Notes under the pieces: generated by a model
Told to the model about the DNA's origin: nothing
Seen by the model: only the letters and a program-made list of their open reading frames with translations
Databases searched by the model: none
Program-made: the position numbers and the translations under genes
Shown: one piece after another, positions 14,501 to 24,885 of the stretch
Position numbering within the stretch: the stretch's first letter is position 1
Layout: every line of letters starts with the position of its first letter
Origin: Azolla caroliniana
Lineage: Eukaryota > Polypodiophyta
Length of the DNA stretch: 64,000 nucleotides
Direction: 5' to 3'
Assembly (NCBI GenBank): GCA_043228905.1
Contig: JBHGNT010000018.1
Coordinates: 1,612,001-1,676,000, forward strand

Positions 14501-17500
14501 CAAGTCTACAAGAAAGAATATATAAGTAATGAACTCTCTCCTCTCCAACTGTCTTTAGCTTGTACATTGATGAATTGGAATAAATGGTTGAGTTTGTACG
14601 ACAAGAAGGCATTGAAGAGGTTACCACTGGGAATGATCGTGAAGACTCTGAATAACGATAAATCATGCATTGTTTATGACAATGAGGCAATAGAAACCAT
14701 ACAAAGATTCAAATAACTTGGGCTTGAAATTTCCCCCAATCACAGATAGAATGAATGTGCTACTCACTGCTTCGGAGACAGAATGAGTGCTTACTATGCA
14801 TTTGTGAACATATAAAATGAAGGAAAATATAAATATGGGGGTTTCTCATGAAGTACCTCTTTGACACTTGGGTGACACTTCAAGTGATAGAGTGGTATAA
14901 TGATAAAAAATGTTCAGCGCTCTTACTTCTAGAGATAAGGAGACACAAAGAGGGCCTCAAGGGAAAGCTCGTCATTGAAATGCTCTCCATAGGCAGAGAA
15001 ACATAATAGATTCCTTCCATGTGGATACTACTAGGAACACTCATCGTGGTGTATAAGCAAGCAGCCCAGCAAGAGTGGATTCACAATTTAGAGGAATCAC
15101 AAAAACTAGATCCATGTCATTGTACAAGCATTAAAGCTATGGAATCCTGTCAGAGCTCAGACAAGCCCCGCATAATGAACCACTGGGGGCGAATGTACCA
15201 CCACACATTATCTCTGAGAGAAATATCCAAGCAGCAGGGGATCCAACAGACAACATAAAGTTATACTAAAAACTTTACAATTGATGATGTCTATGATAGG
15301 CATCTATCTCTTCAGAAGTGAACATATCAAAGTGCTTCTTGAGTATCTTGTAATCGTGAGCATAAAGACCAGACCCAATGAAGCCAGCCCATATAATAAA
15401 TATACGCCCTATTAATGATATCACTAGAGAACTGCTCCCTAAGAGATATATAAATATTCTATAACCCAGCACATGAAAGCCATAGACTAGGGTACATCAC
15501 AGATCACAAGCATACAAATGAAACGAGAAATGAACTAGAGACTACAGCACAAGATCCTCAAACATGGGCCAGTGCAGCTGCTAAGGTATCTACAATTAGG
15601 CCTACATCAACAGTTTGGCACTGAAAATAAACAAACTGGAAGATTGATATGATGCGATCAAATAGAGGTTCAAAGTTGACTGAGAAACTCTGATTGTTTC
15701 CAGCATGCAGCCAATGGTATAACTGAGTCAGTACAGCATCCTGCTGATTATTTTACACAAAATATGAAAAGAAAGATACATTTATCATCTGGTTGTGCTA
15801 GATTCAAGGGACTCAAACACCCTCTCAGATCCAAACAAGGAAGCAGATCTAAAATTTCTAAAAACACCAAGCTCGAGCATCTGTCGAGTCATCTGACCCA
15901 GAAGACATGTATTTTCACACTTGCCCACAATTGATGTAGTGCCTGCAGGGGGCGGGGGGAGGGAGAGAGACAAGGTAGACCTGGTTATCCACAAAACAAC
16001 AATCTGCATGTGATAAATGCATAGAGGACCAAGGGCAACTTCACACTCACCGGTGAATAAGTGAGGGACTTTCCGCCTCTATGTAAGATCCAGCAAGAGG
16101 TAGTGTACCAAACCGTATTGAATTACAGCTGGTTAGACTATAAGAAACAACAAGCAATTAATAGATGCATAAGGAGACATCTTTGAGATGTTGGCCAATA
16201 GATCCATGCATATAATTGCATATGTCTATGCGCTCCAGTACAGGGATCTTTAATTTGCTGATTATTTAAATCATATTTCAGATCTAGTGGAAATCCTCTC
16301 ATTGACGTGTTTTCTCGTGTTTCATGATAAAGGATGAGAGGTACCACCCTGATTGTCTTCACACCCATTCAGATTCCAAGGACAGTTTCATCTGTTCCAT
16401 TCCCAATAAGAGCCTCTCTATCTCCAATAACCCTACAATGGAAAAGTTGAAGAAAATATCCATTGATTAGTTTCTACATTTTTCAGCCACATACCTGGTT
16501 CTAAAAGGAGGCCGCATTTCAGAGAAACATTATTCTAGTAGTCTTAATAATTTTGTATTTTGTCTGCCCTCATTGTTATTCCTAATGAGAAGTAAATGCT
16601 TTTTGTATTCATCAGATGTGCACTATAGGTATTTATGGTAATGTCGATGCAATCAACTATGAAAGGTAGTGTTTCCTTTCAATTGTTCAAGGGAAGGTCG
16701 AAAAAATGGTTTGATCCAACAGTTGATAACCTTATATCGCATGGCAATGTTTCCTTCCAAGTTCTAAATGTTCAACAGAATGCAGGATTTGAATGATACG
16801 CACACCCTTCAATTGTGACACAAGACAAATTGGGATTTTTAGCGATCAATCTACCTCAATATTCATTCTCATGCAATTACTATATATAATTTTGCACATT
16901 GCAGAAGAAACGTCAGACTGAGTAAGAAAGCAAACAAACTTGCAATCAGAGATCAACCTGTGAAGTTTCTGGAATGCCCAAATGGAGGCAATTCGAAATA
17001 TTAACTGCAGTCAAATTTCTATCGAAACAGGATATGCCTTTTAATTTCTGTAAACAGTACAAAAAGCTTTTAACTTCCTGGTGAGCATCTAAATTACAAA
17101 ATGCGCATGTTTACATCTGCAGGCAGAAAAAATGCATTGCAATATTGCAATATGTTCATGAATGCATATTATACAGAAGAGCAGAAGCCAATAGAAACCT
17201 TGCTATCTCCACATTTATGGTTACAAGATCCTGGTACAGTAGGGTACCAAAAGTATAACGAAGAAAACTTATTCACATATGTAATAGTTGGCTTCAATCT
17301 GCAATTTTTAGTTTTCCAATTGGTGCAAGTTTCCCCACCATCTGGTCACACAAAGACCATCATCAATAGATGTCTAAAACTTATTTTCTCTAAAAGATGT
17401 TCTAACAATCCATGCTGCTATTTGAATAAAAAGTTGATTCTAATTTAATGTTTCCTGAAGTATTTATATGCAGTGGCATGTTCAAAATTTACGTAACGCA

Positions 17501-18363
17501 AACAATCCTACATGCTTATATATAAAATATACTTAGACTCAGTCTGTATGCTCCTGACTGCATTAAGTGGCTTACTAGTGAGCCCATTTCTAGGTTCTTG
17601 TTCAACCATCAAATCTGATATCTGCAATAATCCTTGAACAATCTGCAGTCACACAAATATTTTCAAATGTCAAGAGTGTAAGCGCAATATCGTCTATGCA
17701 TCAAAAACTTTCACGCGGATGGTGTAAAATTCTTCACATAACGTATAATCTTTCATATGTCAAAAGACTGAAAATTCAAAACATATTTAAAGTTACGTTT
17801 ATAAATCGTTTTGTATCCATGGAAAGAAAATCTCATAAGAAATAAATGTGAAACAACCTATGACATCTTTATTGAACTGTTAGAGGTTCGTATGTCAAGA
17901 CTGAGAACAAGTTGTGCAAACAAATTCCTATGTAGGAAAAAAAATCGTACGTAGAAAACCACAAAGTTGATTAAAATAACAACATTGAGAACAAAATGTG
18001 CCAAAAAAACCTACGGATTGGAATACAGAAATATATAGATAGATAGATTTTTCCATTATAACTGTTAATAGAAATATTACGTAAATCACTAACTAATATG
18101 TACTATCAAGGATAAAATAATCATTAATCGAGAGATATGATCGAGTAAAATATAAAGATGACATAGTCACCAACCCGGAGATATTAGAAAAGAGAGAAAA
18201 AAACACAAGCAAATAAATACTGACCAAAGAACAAATATTCATTAAAACCAGGAGATATCTAAGCCGAGAAAGTAAATTCACTAACCTGGAGGGATGCTGG
18301 GATCAGAAACGCAATCAAGAATGTGAAGTCGTGTAGCAGCTTCATCTTCATCTTTTTCTCCAT
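2570..18363 (-). CDS. Thrombospondin type-1 / EGF-like / ADAMTS-like cysteine-rich type I membrane protein (at least 16 exons)
   Basis: Exons by splice sites and reading phase, from the start: 18286-18363, 17533-17642, (gap), 14414-14505, 14052-14307, 11044-11115, 9190-9327, 6172-6424, 6066-6100 (tentative), 5785-5846, 5485-5704, 5137-5295, 4940-5026, 4614-4866, 3922-4215, 3334-3450, 2570-2850. Exon 1 encodes a signal peptide (KLLHDFTFLIAFLIPASLQ). Next come TSP1 repeats (WNECSESCGWGYQTRKEVC, WDASSWSACPKTCGGSKRV, WLVGPWTS), an EGF-like module (CGNGCSKNGIC, then CICFDGWEGLNC), two ADAMTS-like motifs (CGICNGD, CHVCDGNDSTC), CGNGICEIGERC, a second EGF-like module, a transmembrane helix (IGMLILLLVFLVIIIGVIVYI) and an acidic tail of about 160 residues. 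No HExxH protease motif is seen, so it is ADAMTS-like in accessory domains only, presumably a cell-surface adhesion or receptor-like protein. Phases fail only between exon 2 (ends phase 2) and 14505 (phase 0), so at least one exon is missed or exon 2's donor is wrong. Confidence 0.8.
6425..9189. other. Long intron of the TSP1/EGF gene
   Basis: Besides the 156-bp duplication, this intron holds several 60-85 residue open frames at 7.3-8.4 kb on both strands. They have no domain I can name and could be remnants of a mobile element. I found no supported exon here. Confidence 0.5.
6896..7205. repeat. Tandem duplication, period about 156 bp, in an intron
   Basis: Two adjacent copies begin with CTGAGATGTAGCATTGATTA at about 6899 and 7055 and end before GTACACTAT. 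They differ by small indels and substitutions. The copies lie in the long intron (6425-9189) of the TSP1/EGF gene. Confidence 0.85.
9328..11043. other. Intron of the TSP1/EGF gene with a tandem duplication
   Basis: A pyrimidine/purine-biased stretch (TCTCT-rich, 9336-9375) lies just upstream of the exon at 9190-9327 in transcript order and serves as part of its acceptor region. At about 10057-10265 two diverged copies of a unit of about 113 bp share GAAAGTGAATG.TTTGAA and GGTCAGCACCAACACT-like words. No other feature is supported. Confidence 0.6.
13050..13292. repeat. Tandem duplication, period about 120 bp, in an intron
   Basis: Two copies share GTCTACTTTTATT, TATCCAATAATTATACTAAG, AGAATG.TTCCAAAACAA and CTGACTGAAACAGTAG in the same order, starting near 13054 and 13175. 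They lie in the intron 11116-14051 of the TSP1/EGF gene. Confidence 0.85.
14506..17532. other. Intron(s) of the TSP1/EGF gene, probably hiding at least one exon
   Basis: The reading phases of exon 2 (donor at 17533) and the TSP1 exon (acceptor at 14505) do not match, so a coding exon is probably missed here or exon 2 uses another donor. A candidate acceptor and short open stretch lies at about 16365-16440 on the minus strand, but it cannot be confirmed. The LINE fragment occupies the lower end. Confidence 0.45.
14565..15000 (+). mobile_element. Decayed LINE reverse-transcriptase fragment in an intron, opposite strand to host gene
   Basis: The plus strand around 14590-14790 reads, in one frame with two stops, KTLNNDKSCIVYDNEA, then ETIQRFK-stop-LGLEISPNHR-stop-NEC, then SAYYAFVN and NEGKYKYG. 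After a frameshift it continues KYLFDTWVT and SALLLLEI. The two stops sit where Tyr and Trp are expected (KYLGLEI, HRWNEC). This matches the segment after the catalytic domain in plant non-LTR retrotransposon ORF2. It is inactive and inserted antisense to the TSP1/EGF gene. The exact ends are not visible to me. Confidence 0.6.
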
Positions 18364-18520
18364 CTTCTTCTCCTTCTCTGGTGATGAATGTGCTGTCTTT
18401 GAGAGGTCCCTGTAGATATAGAGGGTTTAGATGCCATGGAATCCTTTCCTTCTGGCGATTGAGCTTCCATAGCGAACGAACTGACGAGGAAGAAACGCTG
18501 AAGTGTACTGTGTATATATG

Positions 18521-18541
18521 TACATACATACATACATACAC
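18521..18541. repeat. CATA microsatellite upstream of the TSP1/EGF start
   Basis: Five CATA units (TACATACATACATACATACA) lie about 160 bp upstream of the start codon at 18363, probably in the 5' leader or promoter. Confidence 0.8.
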
Positions 18542-18589
18542 ATTATACATATATGTGCATGCGTTAAAAACGAGGGAAATGGTTAATTC

Positions 18590-19110
18590 CTAAATTACCC
18601 CTCGTACTTTCTGCTAATATCAGAAAATGCCCCCCCACGTATAAAATACTGAGGATTGGTTTTATACGCGGTAGTATTGAAACTATGCATCTCCGTATAA
18701 ATACAAGGGGGTAATATCGAAATGACACGCCTTGTATAAAAATACGAGGAATAGCATAGAAAATACGCCCGTTGTATTTATACAAGGGGGGTGACATATC
18801 GAGACTTCGCACCTCGTATGACACGAATGGCCTTTCCGAGATTGCCCCTTGTAAGAGGGGTATTTTTCAAGATTACCTCCTCATTTATTACCGCAAGACA
18901 GATGTGTATAATACAAGGGGTGGTGATCCCAATAAGCTTAGGTAATGCCGGTAGAGCCCCTCATATAACAAAGGTTAAAATCTCAAACGTGTGCATATAA
19001 GGTGGTATGTCTTAGTGTTCCACTTCAATATGTTGGTAGATGAATAAAAGAGGTTATATTGAAAACACCCCTTGTACAATAACATGGGGTAATATCAAAT
19101 TAGCCCCTTC
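18590..19110. repeat. Cluster of short inverted words TACAAGGGG / CCCCTTGTA
   Basis: Across about 500 bp the words TACAAGGGG and CCCCTTGTA or close variants (CTCGTATAAATAC, CCCGTTGTATTTATACAAG, ACACCCCTTGTACAATAACATGGGG) recur in both orientations, often joined by TATAAATAC. It looks like a decayed array of small palindromes or a nested MITE-like filler. No element ends could be defined. Confidence 0.5.
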
Positions 19111-22100
19111 AAATGTATATGTATGTGTTTCCACTACGGTATTCTCATGTGCATAATATGCTCAAAGAAGAACGATCGTCAATAGTCATAATATCGTTGT
19201 AATAGCCCTCGTTATACCCCTGCTAATCAAAACATATGTTTTCACTCCCCCACTAATCCATAGCAACAAGTTTAAAATGTTTGTGTTTTCCCTTAACCTA
19301 AATGGTGGGGCTTCTAAATCAATTTTGTTCTCGTAATGCATGATTGCATCACGTGTCTCCATCTAGTTACTACGTTTTATAATGCAATTATGAGAATATC
19401 CTAAACTCAATGACATGCCACCTAGTTATCGTAGTGAATTCAACTCACGTTGCTTCAAATAAAAATATGTCCATAACCCCATAATTATCACAGTTGTTTC
19501 ACTTCCAATTAATGATGCTTAAAAAGGTGAACTAGTTATTAATATTTAAACTCTTATTTTAGGTAAATGGGAATATCTTTGATTTTAAAGCTACACATGG
19601 ACAAGTTTACATGAATTGTCCTCATAGAGACAAATTGAATGTTATCATGTACTAGGGCATGTTCATTATTGGCATCGTTTAGGATGAGGTGTTGCGAGGT
19701 TTTCGTATCATTGGTTAAGTTTAAACCCTCCATAGAATAGGACATATTGAAAATATATACCAAAATATAAGTGTGTCTTTGCATATGACATGTTGAATTG
19801 AATATTTGTTTATTCAAGGGTAATCCTCCAACCATCAAACTACAACACGATGCAATAAATCCAAATTTTGTCTAGATATTCGCAAGAACCTCGCTTAATA
19901 TTGTCACACTTAAGATTTGGGAGGCCCACTTAAATTAAGAGGAACTTCATGTGCACAATCATAAATGTTGTGGCTTAGATGATAGGGCATCATCTAGAAA
20001 GAGACATATATGATTGGAGACAAAAAAATATCCATCCACTTGTTAGAGATTGTGATGTAGCAACTCTTGATTTGAAAACACAAGATTAAAAGCATGCATG
20101 GTAGTTGACTGTGATTTAGTTAATTATTCATGACCTAATCCATTAAGTTATTCTTAAACATATTTCCTTTGTCTTTCGTGGAAAACTTCCACGTCAATTA
20201 CTTCTACTCTTAATGCATATCAAATTTAGGTTGTCGGCTATAACCTTTGATGATCATATATATTTCATTCAATGCTCCTACATAACATTTTCTTATATTC
20301 TTTGTCGAGAGAGGACCAATTGTTGCCATTCCTCCCAAATTCTACGATTTTTGTTTGTTATGCAAAAAAGAAGGATTTGTTCTTTGAATTGGTTTTGTCA
20401 TGCCTAACGTGCTTACGATGAACAATAGATTGACAAAGGTCACAATTTGTGAATGTTCATTTCATGTGATTGTATTAGAATATTTGTCTGGTTGCTTCTT
20501 TGAATTTACTCGTAGTGGATGGATGAGACATGTATCAATGTAATTATGTATGTATCCATACATGTAATAAGGAAGTGTGTGCATGTGTGATCCTAAACGA
20601 TTAGAAAGAGTAAGAAGCAAACCTTTTGTTAGCGTTCCCTAACATTAAACAATTGCATTATAGAATGTATTTCCTTTCGTGTAGAATATGTTTCTTGATG
20701 CAACAAATGAAAGATAAGCATCGTATATCACACCTTGATAGATAGGAAGCATGTATAGGGTCTAGGGATACAACATGCACGCGAAAGATTTTAGAACACC
20801 ACCAAGGAAGAGCAAGAGTGGCATCACATATGATCACTTTATGTTGACAATGATAGGTGATCAGTGACAATTATGTACTTTATTGGAGAAGTGAATGGGC
20901 CCACAAAAGAAATCTCGACTCAAAAGCATTAAAAGACAATTGAAGAGCATCATGGCAACATTCACAAAAGCCTATCACGTAATTGTTATGTCTATAAATC
21001 AATAATCAAATCTTATCTACCATGTTCAAAAACCATATGTTGGCATTGACTTTTAACTCTTTGTTTCGTGGAAAAGTTGTCAATGTTGTTTTGATGCCAT
21101 TCCACTTTTTATCACCAAACTAGTAGCACCCGTTCACTCCGTGTTGGAAAAGACATCATTGTCAATGTTGTAATGTCATTTTCCAGGAGCAATCTAGTTA
21201 TATTTATATGATATCCATCTAGAAATGTGAAGAGTTCATATATCTATCAAACCTATTGTGCGCTCACAATTATTGGCTACTCATGGTTTAGTTTGATTGG
21301 GTAATGAATGAATATTAAGTACATTGAGATTGAATGGGTAATGCAACAAACCTTATTATTGCGTGTTTTACAACCTAGGAATGGAAAATATCTCATTAAA
21401 AAACATATTATCACACTTATTATTTTTCGTCAAACCTTCCTCGTTGGAATGGTCAATAAGTACTTGTAGATGCAAAGTATTCTCTTGTTCATACCAAATT
21501 TACACTTTCAAGTTCAATGTGGTCCCGAGCCATAATCTTGGGATATCTAAGGAAATGCAATGCATTATCTTACTAATATCAGGTTAAAGAAAGAACATTA
21601 AATATAGTGTTTCAAATCTAATGGACAATCAAGAAATTGGTCCAAAACCAGAATCTTGGGAGATGCAAGAGAACACAATGCCCTATCTTACTAATGTCCC
21701 ATTGGAAAAACAAACATTAGATATTTTTGAAGTGTTTCAAGTCTAATGGCTAATTAAGAAGTTTCAAATATGTAATCTTCGTGAATGTTTGTGTACATTC
21801 ATGCATTTGAGAAGTTCCACAAGAATAGCATTCTTTTTTTTATATACTCGCATAATGTCGTTCAATTGTAGGTTATCCTTATTCTAATTGCAAAGATAGC
21901 TTTCCAAATTTGCATGCACAATATAAAATGAGCAAGAAACCACCTTATGTTGCCCCTTTGACTCTACAAACGAGGCATAGGTGTTTATAATATGGTCTTT
22001 ATAAGAGGTAAATGAAGACGTACGATTTTATCTTTCTCTCTCTTTGTACATATTGGCTCACCATTTGTCCAATAAAAAACTCAATCATTGAAAAGAGTAT

Positions 22101-22690
22101 TTATCTTTCTTGATTGTTCATGCAGAGAAATGGAGGAGAGTAAGAACACTGTGTAAAACGGTAAGTAGTAAAGAGAGACAAGCAAGCGCAACAAGTGTAT
22201 TTCCTTCTACATTCAAATTACTCAAAAAGTGTAATTCGTCTATTATAGTGAAAGGAGCATCAAACAACCCTTTAAATCCAAAACCAAATACATCGTCCAC
22301 GAGATGATTTCTTTCACGTTCCTATGAGATAATGCAATGATGTGAGGTTGGTGGCAGGAGAGGATCAAATCCAAACAGATCAGAGTGATCTCCGTTTGTT
22401 GTACAACGAAAAAGGATGATGCGAGCTTTTACTATGTAATCTAAAAGGAATGCTTGTTATTATTGTCGAGAACCTAACACGTGACAATGTTTTGGGAACC
22501 TCGGATGCTCGACGATATATTTACGTTCTCGTGTGCCGGAAACACGTAGTTTCGATGGGTGTGAGAGACTAGAGGACAGAAGGACAAGGCGAGTCGAGTC
22601 GAGTCTACGGGTCACAGTGCGAAAGGAAGGAGAGATTGTCGTGTGAGGGGCACTATCTAGCAGGCCGTGGGGCAAGAGGGCGGTTCGGAC
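19111..22690. other. Intergenic region
   Basis: AT-rich sequence with no gene that I can support. Open frames of 60-94 codons occur on both strands but have no recognisable domains, splice sites in register or codon bias. GC content rises from about 22480 toward the promoter of the next gene. Confidence 0.55.
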
Positions 22691-22857
22691 AATGGCGGGC
22701 GGAGCCTATCGCTCGCGTGACGATGCTTCTTGGGGGAGGTGAAGAAGAAGGGTAGTTGGGATTGGGGTGTCCCACACGAGACTACACCCAACAAAAAGTA
22801 AAGCTAAACTTAGAGGTTCACCAAAAACAGGAGAAGAAGAAGAGAGGGACCTTCCAT

Positions 22858-22892
22858 TGGGCTTTGGCTTTGGCTTTGGCTTTGGCTTTTTG
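22858..22892 (+). repeat. GGCTTT hexamer repeat
   Basis: About five tandem GGCTTT units lie in the GC-richer region upstream of the 23736 gene. This is probably the promoter or distal 5' leader. Confidence 0.8.
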
Positions 22893-23280
22893 CTTCTTCA
22901 ACAGAAGATAAGAGAAGAGAAAAGAACTCAATTCACTGCGCGTGTGAGCAACTGCTTGAATGCAAGCGAATCTAAAAAATCAGAAGAAAAAAATAGTCAA
23001 AAAATAAAATAAAAATAAAGCAGCCAATAAAAAAAACACACACACACAAAAGGATATTATGATTTTCCTGTAAAAAAAGGGAATTTTTATTGGATTGATT
23101 CCCCAAACCATCCGAAGATTCTCTCTGAATCTGTACTCTCTTCCGCCTCAAAGATAAACCAATCCGAGAATTAGCGCTAATCACACGATTAGAGCTCCCT
23201 AATCACGGATTAATCCGTCTTACCCCCCCCTCTGCCTCTGCAGTAAAGAAACCTTTCTCTTAATTTGGGCAGCCATTAGG

Positions 23281-23730
23281 CTTGCCATCCCTTAATTAGC
23301 GTTCCATCTTTTCCTGCGCTTTCTGTTTCGTTTGTTTTTTTTTTCCCTTCTTTCTTTCAGAATCCATCTAATTAATTCTTCTTCTTCTTCTTCGTCTCTG
23401 ATTCTTAATTAGCGTTCCATCTTTTCCTGCGCTTTCTGTTTCGTTAGTTTTTTTTATTGTTTTTTTTCCCTTCTTTCTTTCAGAATCCATCTAATTAATT
23501 CTTCTTCTTCTTCTTCAGCTTCGTCTCTGATTCTTCTTCTTCTTCTTCTTTAACTTCGTCTCTGATTCTTCTTCTTCTTCTTCTTCAGGTTCGTCTCTGA
23601 TTCTTCTTCTTCTTCTTCTTCTTCAGGTTCGTCTCTGATTCTTCTTCTTCTTCTTCTTCAGCTTCGTCTCTGATTCTTCTTCTTCTTCTTCTTCTTCAGC
23701 TTCGTCTCTGATTCTTCTTCTCTTTCCATA
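23281..23730 (+). repeat. TTC-rich 5' leader minisatellite with repeated pyrimidine tract plus CAG units
   Basis: A segment beginning TTAATTAGCGTTCCATC occurs twice (about 23294 and 23406). It is followed by about six units of the form TTCGTCTCTGATTC plus (TTC)4-7 plus TTCAGC or TTCAGG, ending about 5 bp before the start codon at 23736. Each unit is a long pyrimidine tract followed by CAG, which is the form of a plant 3' splice site. The array directly precedes the coding region and so is likely 5' UTR. Confidence 0.85.
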
Positions 23731-23735
23731 CTTGA

Positions 23736-24885
23736 ATGGGCTTCTCCTTCCACAACCTCCAAACCTGGCTATGGAGAAACCCTAGCTCCAAATCCTCCTC
23801 CGAATCCAACCCTAACTCTCACCCTAACCTTCGCACAGGGCAGGCGCGGCTCCCTCAGCCTCAATCTCGGTTGCAGAGCATCGACCTCGACGACTCAGAC
23901 ATGGTGATAGTCACATCTACTGCTCATGACCATAGCTACTGCTCGAGGTCGGACTCTGAGGACGGCTCGACAGGGTCCGAAGATTGGTCAGTCGGATGGT
24001 TCGAGCCACACGCGCCCGATTTCTCCTGCACAGATGATGGCACAGGCGGAGAATGCGAAGAAGATGCAGAGAATAGCTTCGCGGTGTTAGTACCTTGTTA
24101 TGGTGGTGCATCCAAGGGTTTTGATCATGGATTGAAGGAGCAGGAGGAGAAGCAGAAGAAGCAGAAGAAGGATGAAGAATCTGAGGCCCTTACAGTGTTC
24201 GATTCAGGCTCTAAATCCCAACTCTGGGCTGCTGTTCTCTCCACCATTGCAGCAAACCCTCGTGCAGGTAAAGGTAAGAGCCATGAATACATACTGATAC
24301 AGGCATACATGATTGCATCTACATGCATGCTTACACAGGCCTAGGATTCATGGTTCAAGCAGTCTTATACACATGGAAGAATTAGGGTTTTAAGCTGTCA
24401 TTCATCCATTTTTTCTGAATGTACACTTCACCATTCAGACCTCTTTTTAATCAGAAATCTAATGAAGCAGACGAGGAGACTGTTTTCTTTAGATCCATTC
24501 CCATATAAATCCCTGAAAAAAATAAATATCAAAATGCAGAAGAAGTAGCTACCGTGAAGCATGACTATAAACCCAAGTAAACCCTAAACCCTAATCCAAT
24601 GAAGCAAATGAAGAAAGTGTTTAAATTAGTGCAGCAATCTGCAGCAAAAAGAAGAAGAGATCCATGTGCAGATGTGGCTTTTTAGAGTGTCTGAAAGAGA
24701 GATAGAAATCAACAGATTGGATTTATCCAGAAAGTAGAGCATTTTTTTGGGATGATCCTTCCATGGTTTTAGCACACATAATTTATAATATGAGTCTCAT
24801 GGTGGTCAATTTGTGTGTGTGTTTTTTTTGTCTTGCAGAGACAAATCAGTACTTGCTGCAATGGATTTCCTCCTTGGAATCATAA
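23736..24885 (+). CDS. Plant protein of unknown function, two exons, about 194 residues
   Basis: Exon 1 is 23736-24273 and ends in a strong donor (AAG|GTAAGA, phase 1). Exon 2 is 24839-24885, after a T-rich tract and CAG acceptor, and restores the frame to end NQYLLQWISSLES. The N terminus (MGFSFHNLQTWLWRNPSSKS) is followed by a Ser/Pro/Asn-rich stretch. Then come an acidic Ser/Asp-rich centre (SDSEDGSTGSEDWSVGWFEP), FAVLVPCYGG at about 112-121, a charged helix of Glu/Lys/Gln (about 129-146) and a C-terminal helix starting SQLWAAVLSTIAANP. I do not recognise the family and see no signal peptide or membrane segment. The paired exon phases, conserved-looking ends and acidic composition argue it is real and probably nuclear or cytosolic. 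Reading on past the donor gives a 202-codon frame, which I judge to be intron retention. Confidence 0.7.

Noticed and set aside
16360-16440. Possible missing TSP1-gene exon (minus strand, VIGDREALIGNGTDETVLGI)
   Set aside because: It lacks Cys or Trp residues typical of the neighbouring domains, and no acceptor/donor pair gives both required phases.
18281-18550. 89-codon minus-strand frame starting in the CATA repeat
   Set aside because: It overlaps the signal-peptide exon in another frame and starts in a microsatellite; the in-frame ATG at 18363 followed by a clear signal peptide and donor is the better call.
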